IMG/VR virus record: IMGVR_UViG_3300032157_000372
Location: 1 to 58,514 of that record
Source: a virus
Length of the DNA stretch: 58,514 nucleotides
Direction: 5' to 3' (one strand)
Both the position numbers and the translations under genes were made by a program. Position 1 is the first letter of the stretch. Each line of letters opens with the position of its first letter. The notes beneath the pieces are model-generated. The model was not told where the DNA came from. It searched no databases and saw nothing but the letters and a program-made list of their open reading frames with translations. Shown piece by piece: positions 29,821 through 39,251 of the stretch.

Positions 29821-31792
29821 TCTTCGACACGTCCACCCGGCCCTCGCCCGCGTCATCGCGCAAGCGTTCACTCTTTGTGCGCCGCCGCCCAAGCTTACCG
29901 TCAGCCAATGGGCCGACGCGCACCGTATCCTCTCGCCCGAGGACAGCGCCGAGCCAGGCCGCTGGCGCACGTCGCGCATGGAACCCATGCGCGAGATCAT
30001 GGACACCTACAACGATCCGCTGATCGAGGAGACGGTCACTCAAAAAGGCACGCAAATCGGCTGGACGGCGGTCCTCGGAAACGTCGCCGGCTTCGTGATC
30101 GACCAGGACCCGGCGCCGACGCTGCTCATGCAGCCGACGAAGGCGATGGCCGAGGAATGGTCGAAAGCCCGCCTCGCGCCGATGCTGCGCGACACGACGC
30201 GCCTGCGCGGCAAGGTCAAGGACCCGCGCTCGCGCGATTCCGGGAACACGATCCTGAACAAGGAATTCCCCGGCGGGCGCCTCGCCATCATCGGCGCCAA
30301 CGCGCCGGCCGAGATCGCGAGCCGCCCGATCAAGGTCGTACTCTGCGACGAGATCGACCGCTATCCGCTATCGGCCGGCACCGAAGGCGACCCGATGAAG
30401 CTCGCCGAGAAGCGGCAAGAGACGTTCTGGAACCGCAAACGGTTCAAAGGCTCGAGCCCGACCGTGAAAGGCCGTTCCGCCGTCGAGCGCGAATACGCGC
30501 GATCCGACAAGCGCCGCTACTATGTCGCTTGCCCGCACTGCGACCATCACCAGACGCTCCGCTGGGAGCAGGTGAAATGGGACAAGGTCAAGGGCGCCGA
30601 CGGCAAGAAGGTGCACGCGCCCGAGACTGCGCACTACCAGTGCGAGGATTGCGGCACGCTATGGAGCGATGCCGAGCGCTGGCAGGCAGTCGCGGCGGCG
30701 CCTAAGAAGGGCGCCGGCTGGAAGGCGACGGCGCCATTCCGCGGCATCGCGGGCTTCCACCTCTCGCAGCTCTACTCGAGCTGGGTGAAGCTCGAGAAGA
30801 TGGTGACGGAATTCCTCACCGCCTACGGCAAGCTGCCGGGCACGCATCCCGACGTCGAGCTCATGAAGGTGTTCACGAACACCGTGCTCGCCGAGACGTG
30901 GGAGGAGGAAGGCGAGACCGTCGACAAGTCGGGCATCAACAACCGCGGCGAGCACTACGGGCCCGACGACCTGCCCGAGCAGGCGCTCATCGCGACCGCC
31001 GGCGTCGACGTCCAAGGCAACCGCCTCGAGGTGCAGCTCATCGCGTGGGGCGCGGGCGAGGAATCCTGGCCGGCGCTCTACTTCGTGATCTCTGGCGATC
31101 CGGCGCAAGACCAGGTGTGGTCCGAGCTCGACGATCTCCTGCGCGAACCGCTGAGAACCGCAAGCGGCCGCCTGGTGCGCATCCGCGCGACGTGCGTCGA
31201 CACCGGCGGCCATCACGCCGCGCAGGTGCACGCCTTCTGCAAGAACAAGCTCGGCCGGCGCATCTATCCGATCGTCGGCGTCGCTGGCGCGAAGAAAATC
31301 TGGCCCGTCCGTGCCTCGCGATCGAAGCACGGCCACGTCTACTCGATCGGCGTCGACACGGCCAAGGATCAGATCCACGGTCGCCTGAAGATCCCGGCGA
31401 AAGCCCCGGACGAGGCCAATCCCGGTTTCATCCATTTTCCGCTTCCGAACGAGGACGCACGCACGGACGGCTTCAACGACGACTATTTCGACCAGTTGAC
31501 CGTCGAGAAGGTCGAGACGCGCTACCGCGAGGGCAAGCCCTACCGCGTGTGGACGAAGAAACCGGGCGAGCGCAACGAGGCGTTCGACACGTTCGTCTAC
31601 GCGCTCGCGGCGCGCATGAGCCTCCCTTGGAAGCTGCGCGCCGTCGTCTCCGAGCCCGACGCCGAGTCGGCCGTGCGTGCGCCGAGGCCGAAAGAGCAAG
31701 CGCCGGCGCCAGTCGTTGCCGCGCGCGCCGTCAGGCTCATCACAAAACCGCGCCGTGACCCGGCTGCGATCGCAAGGATGTTCAGGCGATGA
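29756..31792 (+). CDS. Terminase large subunit, GpA family
   Basis: Protein of 678 residues from GTG 29756 (the only good upstream start). The ATPase has a Walker A-like KGTQIGWT (97-104) and Walker B VVLCDEID (194-201). A zinc ribbon (CPHC, CEDC) sits mid-protein and the nuclease domain follows. It packages DNA into the prohead and cuts the concatemer at cos. Lambda-type size and order. Confidence 0.95.
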   Translation: MTTSRRRSTSSRKQRSSPPQLDLRHVHPALARVIAQAFTLCAPPPKLTVSQWADAHRILSPEDSAEPGRWRTSRMEPMREIMDTYNDPLIEETVTQKGTQIGWTAVLGNVAGFVIDQDPAPTLLMQPTKAMAEEWSKARLAPMLRDTTRLRGKVKDPRSRDSGNTILNKEFPGGRLAIIGANAPAEIASRPIKVVLCDEIDRYPLSAGTEGDPMKLAEKRQETFWNRKRFKGSSPTVKGRSAVEREYARSDKRRYYVACPHCDHHQTLRWEQVKWDKVKGADGKKVHAPETAHYQCEDCGTLWSDAERWQAVAAAPKKGAGWKATAPFRGIAGFHLSQLYSSWVKLEKMVTEFLTAYGKLPGTHPDVELMKVFTNTVLAETWEEEGETVDKSGINNRGEHYGPDDLPEQALIATAGVDVQGNRLEVQLIAWGAGEESWPALYFVISGDPAQDQVWSELDDLLREPLRTASGRLVRIRATCVDTGGHHAAQVHAFCKNKLGRRIYPIVGVAGAKKIWPVRASRSKHGHVYSIGVDTAKDQIHGRLKIPAKAPDEANPGFIHFPLPNEDARTDGFNDDYFDQLTVEKVETRYREGKPYRVWTKKPGERNEAFDTFVYALAARMSLPWKLRAVVSEPDAESAVRAPRPKEQAPAPVVAARAVRLITKPRRDPAAIARMFRR

Positions 31793-32031
31793 CGGACGAG
31801 GAAAAAGCGCGCCTACAGGCGATCTTCGACGCCATCATTGCGAAAACGACCGGTCGCCAGGTGAGCCAGGCCGGCCACAAGGACAAGCAGACGAGCTTCG
31901 CCAGCGTCCCGCTCGCCGAGATGATCCGCCTCTACCGCATGCTGTGGAAAGCAGAGAGCGGATTGCCTCTCCTCGACGACGTCGGCCAGCCCTTCGTCAA
32001 GCGCGGGCCGCCCGCGCGCCACTACCACTAG
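31789..32031 (+). CDS. Head-tail joining protein, gpW-like
   Basis: Protein of 80 residues between the large terminase and portal genes, as in lambda. Sequence is helical with the TSFASVPLAEMIRLYR motif typical of the gpW family. ATGA-coupled to the terminase. It forms part of the connector below the portal. Confidence 0.85.
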   Translation: MTDEEKARLQAIFDAIIAKTTGRQVSQAGHKDKQTSFASVPLAEMIRLYRMLWKAESGLPLLDDVGQPFVKRGPPARHYH

Positions 32032-32040
32032 GGAGCGCCC

Positions 32041-33660
32041 ATGCAGTCTGCAGCACAGACGGCCGCGCCCGCCAAGCGCATTCCGTTCCGCGACGCGCTC
32101 GCCTCGCGCATGATGGCGGGCTCGAGCTCGGCCTACGCCGCGGCCTCGCAGTTCGATCGCCAGATCGCGCTCTGGAACCCGGCGCTGCGCTCGGCCGACG
32201 CCGAAGTGCTGCGCGACGCGGCGAAAATCCGCGCTCGCGCGCGCGATCTCTACCGCAATCATCCCTACGGCAAGCAGATCGTCCGCATGGCGGTCCTCGC
32301 CGTGGTCGGCAAAAAGCTCCGCTACGCGTCCAAGATCAATCACGTGTTCCTCGGCATCGACGAGGAAGAGGCGGAACGCTGGGACGGCGAATTCTCGCGC
32401 CTCTGGGAGCAGTACGCGCACGGGCCAGGCGCCTGGGTCGACGCCGGCCGGCGCCTCAACTTCTCGGCCTTCATGCGCCTTGCCTTGCGCTCGCGCATGG
32501 TCGACGGCGAGGCGCTCGTCGCCGCCGAGTGGATGCGCGGCCGCAGGTGGAAGACCTGCTTTCAGCTCGTCGACGTCGACCGGCTGTCGAATCCGCACGG
32601 ACGGCCCGACAGCGCCTACCTCAAGGGCGGCGTGGTGCTCGACGACGGCTCGGCGCCAGTCGGCTACCACATTCGCAACGGGCACCCGGCCGACATCGGC
32701 GTCACGGCGCCGCTGCGCACCAACACCTGGACGCTCGTGCCGCGAGAGACGGCCTGGGGCCGCCCGGTGATGCTGCACTCCTACCTGCAGGAGCGCGCCG
32801 AGCAGACGCGCGGCATCTCTGATTTCACGACCGTCATTCGCGCCATGCGCATGCAGCAGGAGTTCAGCGAGGCCGATCTCGCCTCCGCCATGATGCAAGC
32901 GATGTACGCGCTCGTCATCAAGTCGAATGCCGACTGGTCGAAGGCCATGGAAGCGATCGGCGGCGAGGTCGAGGTCGACGACAACGGCAACCCGGTCAAT
33001 CCGATGATGGCGATGGCGCTCGACCAGCTCGCGACCGCCGCCGCCTACCACAATGAGGCGAAAATCATCGGCTTCGACGGCGGCCGAATCCCGCACCTGG
33101 TGCCGGGAGAAGAGCTGCAGATGCTGTCGCCCGAGAACAAGGCGTCGAACGCGGCTGAGTTCACGAAATCTGCCGTCAAGCAGTTCGCCGCCGGCCTCGG
33201 CGCCGACCCGATCTCGGTCTCCCAGGACTATTCCGACGTCAACTACTCGTCGGCGCGCATGTCGGTCGCCTCGAATTGGCGCGCGCACGAGGTGACGCGC
33301 GGCGACCTGGTCTACGACATCGGCATGCCGATGGTGCAGGCCTTCCTCGAGGAGGTCGTGCACGCTGGCGTGCTCAAGCTGCCGAAGGGCGTCAAGGAGA
33401 CCGATTTCTACGACGCGCTGCCCGCGCTCTGCTCGGGCAATTTCCTGACCGGCGGCCCGCCGATGCTCGATCCCATGAAGGAGCGCCAGGGCCAGCAGAT
33501 GGGCTGGTCGCTCGGCCTCGACACGCTCGAGGAGATGGGCGCCGAGGAAGGCGACGACTGGAAAGAGAAGATCCGTCAGAAGGGGCGCGAGATCCGCTTC
33601 ATGCGCGAGCAGCGCGTGCCGCTGCCGGGCGAGCCTGTCGTGCCGCCGATGGCGCCTTAG
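32041..33660 (+). CDS. Portal protein, lambda family
   Basis: Protein of 539 residues. Typical lambda-type portal sequence (ARDLYRNHPYGKQIVRMAVL, SQDYSDVNYSSARMS). It forms the dodecameric ring through which DNA enters the head. The TAG stop is followed in frame by 16 more codons (to TAA 33711), discussed under findings. Confidence 0.95.
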   Translation: MQSAAQTAAPAKRIPFRDALASRMMAGSSSAYAAASQFDRQIALWNPALRSADAEVLRDAAKIRARARDLYRNHPYGKQIVRMAVLAVVGKKLRYASKINHVFLGIDEEEAERWDGEFSRLWEQYAHGPGAWVDAGRRLNFSAFMRLALRSRMVDGEALVAAEWMRGRRWKTCFQLVDVDRLSNPHGRPDSAYLKGGVVLDDGSAPVGYHIRNGHPADIGVTAPLRTNTWTLVPRETAWGRPVMLHSYLQERAEQTRGISDFTTVIRAMRMQQEFSEADLASAMMQAMYALVIKSNADWSKAMEAIGGEVEVDDNGNPVNPMMAMALDQLATAAAYHNEAKIIGFDGGRIPHLVPGEELQMLSPENKASNAAEFTKSAVKQFAAGLGADPISVSQDYSDVNYSSARMSVASNWRAHEVTRGDLVYDIGMPMVQAFLEEVVHAGVLKLPKGVKETDFYDALPALCSGNFLTGGPPMLDPMKERQGQQMGWSLGLDTLEEMGAEEGDDWKEKIRQKGREIRFMREQRVPLPGEPVVPPMAP

Positions 33661-33703
33661 GCTGTGGCCGACGACGAAAAAACGAAGAAATCGGGCAAGG
33701 ACG

Positions 33704-36700
33704 ATGGCTAAGGAGCCGCTGCCGCGCAACTGGAAGGCCATGCGCGCCGATCGCGTGCTCGCCATGGCCGAGAACCGTTTCGGACGGCGCTTTTCGTCGA
33801 AGGCGGCGGCGATCGCCGAGCTATCGCGGCTTCCCAACGCCGAGCAGCGCTCGCTCAAGAAGGTTGCGGTCTCGAAAAGCGAGGCTGTGCGGCGTGCTGG
33901 TGCGTCTGACCGCATGATTTCAGGCATGTCGCAGGGGCAGAGACCGATGGCTGGCATTGCGGACGAGATCAAGGGCCTGAAGAAGGCGGACCTGCAGGCG
34001 ATCGCGCGCGAGGTGAGCGTCAGCACCAAAGGCAGCGTCTCGCAGCTCAGGGCCTCGATTGTGAAGCGCGCCACCGAGCATGCGCGCTTCGCCGCCAAGA
34101 ATTCTGTTGCTGGCCAGCTCGGCATAGGCATGGTGCTCGGCGGCACTGTCGACCAGTCCAAGGTGCGCTCCGCGACGGCGGCCGGCCGCGCCGAGATGGA
34201 GCAGCGCATCAGGGCCGCGATTTCCAAGGTCCGCGGCGGAGGCAGCGCGAGCAGCTCCGTCGAGGCGCTGTCGGCGAAAATCAACGCCACGCTAAAGAGC
34301 CCGACGCGCGAAAGCATCGCCGCCGTGCGCCAGGAGCTTGCCGCGGCGCGCCTCTCGAAGGTCGATGCGCATGCCATCGCGAAGGCCACAGAGCTGCCCG
34401 TCAAGGCGGCGTCGGCGGCCAAGGCGGTCACGGGCCGCCTCGACAAGCGGCTCGGGAGCCTCGCGAGCTTTCTTGCCAAGAAGGCCGCCGTCGGCGGCCG
34501 CGGCGCGGCCGGCATCGCGCTCGGCATAGCCGCGGGCGGCCTCGCGCTCGCCATGACCTCGCGCCAGTCCGAGGCCGCCGAGGGCAAGAAGCGCAACAAG
34601 GGCCCATCGGCGAACACGGTCAAGGCGAAAGAGGCCGAGGCGAACAAGGCCAAGGCGGAAGCCGAGCGGGCCGCCTCCGAATCGCGCGCGCGCGAAGCGG
34701 AAGCCCAGGCCCGCGCCCGCGAGGCCGAGGCGAAGGCCGCCGAGCGCAAGTCCGCCGAGGAGACGAAGCGCGAGGACGCGCGCATCAAGGCCGAGGAGCG
34801 GAAGCTCCGCGCCGGTCGCGAAGGCTACGCCGCGAACCTCAACCTGGCCGCGACCGCGGCCGGCATCGTCGGCGGCGTCGTCGCCGGCAAAAAGATCGCA
34901 GGCAAGGTCAAGGCCGACGACATCGCGGCCGAGAAGCTGCGCACGCGCCAGGCCAAACAACTCGCCGCCGCCGCCAAGGGCGGCAAGGGCGCTTCATCGC
35001 TCAAGGCGGTCGCCAAGACGGCTGCCGACATGAAAATCGTTCGCGCCGAATCGCGCAGTGCGCGGGCTATGAACGTCGCCGGCAAGATCGGTCTGCCCTA
35101 TGCGGCCGCTCTCGTTGTCGAGGGCGTGATCGCGCGCCAGGTCGCTGCCGAGCTCGAGGAGCGCGGTAACGTCGAGGGCGCGGCGATCGCCCGCGGCGTC
35201 GGCATGGCCGGCACCGTGGCGGCGGCGACGCTGATCGGCTCGCGCTCGACCGACCTCGCGTTCCCGACCAAGGCCCCGAACGCCGGCCACGTCGCGAAAA
35301 TCGAAAAGGCGCGCATTGACGCGGCCGAGAAGCCGAAGCGCCGCGCCGCGCGCACGAAAGCGGCCGCCGTCAAGGGCGATCCTGTGGCACAGCTCGCCAA
35401 AAACACGGGCGCGACGCTTTCGAAGGGCGCCAAGGCGCCGGCCGCGGCCGTCGCCGCCGCCGGCAAGGGCCCCGCCGGCTGGTCGGACGCTGCCCGCGCA
35501 GCCTCGGCGAAGGTGCGCGCCGCGAACGCGAATCCTGCCGTCCCGCCGCTGATGGAGAAGCAGCCGGCCGCGGCGAAGGCCCCGAATGCAGCGGCAGCCA
35601 AGGCCGCCGCTCCCAAGGCGCCCAAGGTGGCGACGGCGCCGAAGGTGCCGCCGGTCAAGGATCTGCGCGCGATGGCGAAGGCCGAGGGCGTCAAGGGCGC
35701 TCTCTCGATGAGCAAGAATGCGCTCGCCGCGACGTTGCGCGGGCTCGGCAAGCTGGTGCTGCCAGCCGCGATCGGCCTCACGGGCTATGCGGCCTTCCAG
35801 GACGAGGCCGCGGCCGCCGAGGCCAGCGGCGGTGACGCAACGGCGCAGGGCGCCACGGCCGCGACCAAGGCCATCACCGATTACCTCACCTTCGGCGCCG
35901 GCTCCGAGACGGAGAGATTGATGGCGGCCGGCAAGAGCCGCGGCGAGGCCGTCGCGCGCGGGATTGCCGTCGGCGCGATCAACACGGCGACGCTCGGCAC
36001 GGTGACCGCGCTCGACGAGGTCTACAAGGATCAGGGCGGCGCCGCCGCCTACGTCTTCGACAGCGTGCGCGACGCGGTCGGACATCTCGCGCGTGGCGTC
36101 AAAAAGGGTGTCGAGGTCGCGAAGTCCCGCCAGTCGGGCGAGGGCGAGCCGTCGAAATCCAGCGGCGCGGGCGAGGCGATGGCCGGCGCGGCCGCGGTCG
36201 GCGTCGGCATGGCCGACCACAAGTTCAGCAAGGCGCGGGGCAAGGCGCTGATCGCCGTCGGCGCCGGGCTCATCCTCGACGCCGCGATGAGGTCGGACGC
36301 CAAGGCCGAAGAGGCGCCCAAGGGCGGCCCGGTCGGCTTCCAGAACGAGGCGACGCTCAACGCCGCGCTCGAGGCGCAGGGCAAGGCTGCCTCGGGCGAG
36401 GGAAAGAAGGACGACACGGTCGACCGTGTCACCGACGGCGCCCTCGGCGTGGCGGCCGCCGGCTTCGGCGCAGCCCTCCTCAAGGAGGGGCGCCACAAGA
36501 TTGCCGGCCCCGCATTCCTTGCGCTCGGCACGGGAATGGTGCTGAGCGCGCTGGCGGGTGACGCCGACGCGGCCGAAGCGCCGAAGGGCATGCCGAAAGG
36601 AGCTGACGCGGAGAAATCCGACGCCGGCGTCGGCGCCGGGCTCACAGCGACGGGCGCCGTGCTCGCCGGCGGCGGCATCACGGCGATGAAGTTCGGCGCC

Positions 36701-37036
36701 GATGCGCTCAGGAACGCCGCGACCACGCTCGCCAAGGTGCGCGGCGGCGGCATCGCCGCGGCCGGCATCTCGCTCGCGGCCCTCGGCGTCGGCGCCATGC
36801 ACGAGGGCATCGACATCCTCAAGGGCAAGGAACCCGTGGCGCCGGGCAAGGCCTACCTCAACGAGGCGGCCGAGCGCAAAGCATCGAAGCCCGCGCCGAA
36901 GCCGAAAGCCTCCGTCGGCACCGTGGTCGCCGCGAGCCAGAAGAAGAAATCCGACGGCCAGACGGCCGGCTACACGCGCCGCTCGAAGACCGGCACGTCC
37001 GTCCGCGTCCAAGGCTACCGCACGCCGACCAAGTAG
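33704..37036 (+). CDS. 1110-residue Ala/Lys-rich multi-hydrophobic protein
   Basis: Lies between portal and head protease, where lambda-type phages have no gene this large. The N-terminal 130 residues include LKKADLQAIAREVSVSTKG, a SAP/Rho-N-like helical motif. A charged coiled coil lies at about 307-370. Hydrophobic helices occur around 264-292, 379-400, 463-515, 685-700, 826-862, 911-945 and 976-1032. Several end in similar EAPKG or AAEA tails (QSEAAEGKK, SDAKAEEAPKG, GDADAAEAPKG). It could be an internal ejection protein that crosses the host membrane, a core protein of the prohead, or a giant scaffold. Family not recognised; function is inference. Confidence 0.82.
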   Translation: MAKEPLPRNWKAMRADRVLAMAENRFGRRFSSKAAAIAELSRLPNAEQRSLKKVAVSKSEAVRRAGASDRMISGMSQGQRPMAGIADEIKGLKKADLQAIAREVSVSTKGSVSQLRASIVKRATEHARFAAKNSVAGQLGIGMVLGGTVDQSKVRSATAAGRAEMEQRIRAAISKVRGGGSASSSVEALSAKINATLKSPTRESIAAVRQELAAARLSKVDAHAIAKATELPVKAASAAKAVTGRLDKRLGSLASFLAKKAAVGGRGAAGIALGIAAGGLALAMTSRQSEAAEGKKRNKGPSANTVKAKEAEANKAKAEAERAASESRAREAEAQARAREAEAKAAERKSAEETKREDARIKAEERKLRAGREGYAANLNLAATAAGIVGGVVAGKKIAGKVKADDIAAEKLRTRQAKQLAAAAKGGKGASSLKAVAKTAADMKIVRAESRSARAMNVAGKIGLPYAAALVVEGVIARQVAAELEERGNVEGAAIARGVGMAGTVAAATLIGSRSTDLAFPTKAPNAGHVAKIEKARIDAAEKPKRRAARTKAAAVKGDPVAQLAKNTGATLSKGAKAPAAAVAAAGKGPAGWSDAARAASAKVRAANANPAVPPLMEKQPAAAKAPNAAAAKAAAPKAPKVATAPKVPPVKDLRAMAKAEGVKGALSMSKNALAATLRGLGKLVLPAAIGLTGYAAFQDEAAAAEASGGDATAQGATAATKAITDYLTFGAGSETERLMAAGKSRGEAVARGIAVGAINTATLGTVTALDEVYKDQGGAAAYVFDSVRDAVGHLARGVKKGVEVAKSRQSGEGEPSKSSGAGEAMAGAAAVGVGMADHKFSKARGKALIAVGAGLILDAAMRSDAKAEEAPKGGPVGFQNEATLNAALEAQGKAASGEGKKDDTVDRVTDGALGVAAAGFGAALLKEGRHKIAGPAFLALGTGMVLSALAGDADAAEAPKGMPKGADAEKSDAGVGAGLTATGAVLAGGGITAMKFGADALRNAATTLAKVRGGGIAAAGISLAALGVGAMHEGIDILKGKEPVAPGKAYLNEAAERKASKPAPKPKASVGTVVAASQKKKSDGQTAGYTRRSKTGTSVRVQGYRTPTK

Positions 37037-37049
37037 GGCACCCCCGCAC

Positions 37050-38552
37050 ATGACCCAAGGCATTGCGATGCAGTCGCAGTCGCCGGGGACGGCGCATGCC
37101 GACCTCGGCTTCTGGCTGCAGAGCCAGATCATCGGCCAGCCGATGGCGATGCGCGAGGAGAACCTCAATGCGCTCGTCGAATCGATCGCCGCCAACCGCT
37201 TCTCGCTGCCGCGCAACCGCACCACGGGGGCGCGCATCACCGAGAAGGGCACGGCGATCGTCGAGATCCACGGCGTGCTCATCAACCGCATGCCGGTGAT
37301 GGGCACGTTCTGGGGCCTCACGGCCTACGAGGGTCTCGGCGAGCAGTTCCGCCGCATCAAGACCAACGCCGACATCAAGCGCGTGGTGCTCGACGTCGAC
37401 AGCCCCGGCGGGCTGGTCGCCGGCATCCGCACCTGCGCGGACGCGCTCGAGGACCTCGCCGAGGAAAAGCCGGTCTACGCGGTCGCCCACGACATGGCGT
37501 GCTCGGCCGGCTACTGGCTCGCGTGCATCGCCGAGGAATTGTCGGTCACGCCCGACGGCGACGTCGGCTCGATCGGCGTGCGCGGCGGCCACGTTTCCTA
37601 TGCCCAGCTCCTCGATCGTGCGGGCATCGACATCCGCGTGATCAAGGCCGGCCGGACCAAGGCCGACCACGCGATCAGCGAGCTGCTCAGCGACGGCGCC
37701 GCCGCCGAGATGCAGTTCACGTGCGACCGCCAATACGACCGCTTCGTTGCCCACGTCGCGCAACACCGGCCGCTCTCCGAGTACGAGGTGCGCGACACGG
37801 ATGCGCGCTGCTGGGTCGGCCAGGACGCGGTCGACGCCGGCCTCGCCGATCGCGTCGAGACGCTCGAGGAGCTCGTCGAGCGCATCGAGAAGAACACCGC
37901 GCGCGTCAAGCCGCGCCGCAAGCTCAAGACCGACAAGAGTTCCAAGGGCGGGCTCGCCCCTAGTCAGCGTTCGTCAGCGCCACCGCGGGCGCCGGGCGAC
38001 GACGAGCCGACCGCGGCCTACCCCCGCCACAGAGGAGGACGGACAGTGTCCGATCGCAACGAACCGGGCGCTGCCGGCCCGGATTACGCTCAAATCATCG
38101 CGGCCTACACGGCAGGCATCGCCGCGAGCAAGACGACGCCGGCGGCTCCCGCTGCCGGAGCGCCGGCGGCCCCGGCCGCTGCGGCTCCCGCCGCTCCGGC
38201 TGCTGCTGCGGCGCCCGCGACGCCCGCCGAGGCCGCGACCGCGGCGCGCGAGCGCATCAAGGCGATCATGGGCTCGGAGGCGGCCAAGACGCGGCCCGGT
38301 CTTGCCCAGCACATCGCGCTCGAGACCGACCTCGACGCCAAGACGGCGGAGGCGCTCCTCGGCGCCGCGCCGGCCGAGGCCGCCGCCGACAAGGGCAAGA
38401 CCGAGCTCGGCAGTGCGCTCGAGAAGCGCATGAGCCAGGGCGGCAACGCCGCCGGCATCAAGCCGGACGGCTCGGGCCCCGCCGCGCAGCGTCCCTCGCT
38501 CGCCGACCACGTCGCCGCCAAGTATCAACCCGCCGCCAAGAAGGGAGCCTAA
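37050..38552 (+). CDS. Head maturation protease, S49 family, fused to scaffold
   Basis: Protein of 500 residues from ATG 37050 (37068 possible). The SppA/lambda C-type protease has Ser152 in the ACSAGYW motif and a candidate general base Lys204 in KAGRTKAD, 52 residues later, the separation known for the archaeal SppA dyad. The C-terminal 168 residues are Ala/Pro-rich and correspond to the scaffold. It cleaves the scaffold during prohead maturation. Confidence 0.93.
   Translation: MTQGIAMQSQSPGTAHADLGFWLQSQIIGQPMAMREENLNALVESIAANRFSLPRNRTTGARITEKGTAIVEIHGVLINRMPVMGTFWGLTAYEGLGEQFRRIKTNADIKRVVLDVDSPGGLVAGIRTCADALEDLAEEKPVYAVAHDMACSAGYWLACIAEELSVTPDGDVGSIGVRGGHVSYAQLLDRAGIDIRVIKAGRTKADHAISELLSDGAAAEMQFTCDRQYDRFVAHVAQHRPLSEYEVRDTDARCWVGQDAVDAGLADRVETLEELVERIEKNTARVKPRRKLKTDKSSKGGLAPSQRSSAPPRAPGDDEPTAAYPRHRGGRTVSDRNEPGAAGPDYAQIIAAYTAGIAASKTTPAAPAAGAPAAPAAAAPAAPAAAAAPATPAEAATAARERIKAIMGSEAAKTRPGLAQHIALETDLDAKTAEALLGAAPAEAAADKGKTELGSALEKRMSQGGNAAGIKPDGSGPAAQRPSLADHVAAKYQPAAKKGA
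38046..38552 (+). CDS. Internal scaffold protein, Nu3-like
   Basis: An internal GTG (38046) in the protease frame with a strong GAGGAGG ribosome site seven bases before it would give a 168-residue product identical to the protease tail. Lambda does the same with gpC and Nu3. The sequence is Ala/Pro-rich then helical (ERIKAIMGSEAAKTRPGL), as in scaffolds. Confidence 0.8.
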   Translation: MSDRNEPGAAGPDYAQIIAAYTAGIAASKTTPAAPAAGAPAAPAAAAPAAPAAAAAPATPAEAATAARERIKAIMGSEAAKTRPGLAQHIALETDLDAKTAEALLGAAPAEAAADKGKTELGSALEKRMSQGGNAAGIKPDGSGPAAQRPSLADHVAAKYQPAAKKGA

Positions 38553-38555
38553 CCC

Positions 38556-39233
38556 ATGGCCGTCGTCTCCAACTTCCCCAAGCTGTCGAGCGAGTGGCTG
38601 GTCCATGAGCTCGACTCCCGCATGCACCGCAAGCAGGGCACGATCCTCGCCGCGACGGGCAACCTCCCGACCGGCGCCGTGCTCGGCAAGATCACGGTCG
38701 CGGGCGCGTCCTCGGCCGCCAAGTCCGGCGGCAACACGGGCGGCGGCTCGCTGACGCTCGACGTGACGACGCCCGTGCTCGCCGACGCGAAAGCCGGCGT
38801 CTACACGGTGCGCTGCGTCGGTCTCGTCGCCAACGGCGGCCTGTTCGAGGTCAGGGACCCCGACGGCGTCGTGCTCGGCTCCTACACCATCGGCGGCGCC
38901 GCCTTCGCCAAGCACATCAAGTTTGCGATGGCCGATTCCGGCACCGACTTCGCGCTCGGCGACGGCTTCGACATCACGATTGCGGCCGGCTCGGGCAAGC
39001 TCGCCTACTACGACCCGACCGCCGTCAACGGCGCCGCGACGCCCTACGGCATCCTGCTCGATGCGCGCGACGTCTCGGGCGGCTCCGACGTGGCGGGCGT
39101 GGTCGTGACCGGCAACGCCGAGATCATCGCCCTGGGCCTCACCTGGGGCGCCGCGGTCGACGACGCGCCCAAGAAGGCGGCCGGCCTCGTGCTGCTCGAA
39201 AAGCTCGGCTTCATCGGCCGGCAGCTCGTCTAA
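38556..39233 (+). CDS. Head decoration protein, gpD-like
   Basis: Protein of 225 residues, longer than lambda D (110). The C-terminal part (YGILLDARDVSGGSDVAGVV) matches the gpD-type family, which trims the capsid lattice at trimers. Located in the lambda order between protease/scaffold and major capsid. Confidence 0.88.
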   Translation: MAVVSNFPKLSSEWLVHELDSRMHRKQGTILAATGNLPTGAVLGKITVAGASSAAKSGGNTGGGSLTLDVTTPVLADAKAGVYTVRCVGLVANGGLFEVRDPDGVVLGSYTIGGAAFAKHIKFAMADSGTDFALGDGFDITIAAGSGKLAYYDPTAVNGAATPYGILLDARDVSGGSDVAGVVVTGNAEIIALGLTWGAAVDDAPKKAAGLVLLEKLGFIGRQLV

Positions 39234-39251
39234 CCCCCGACCACACGCATG

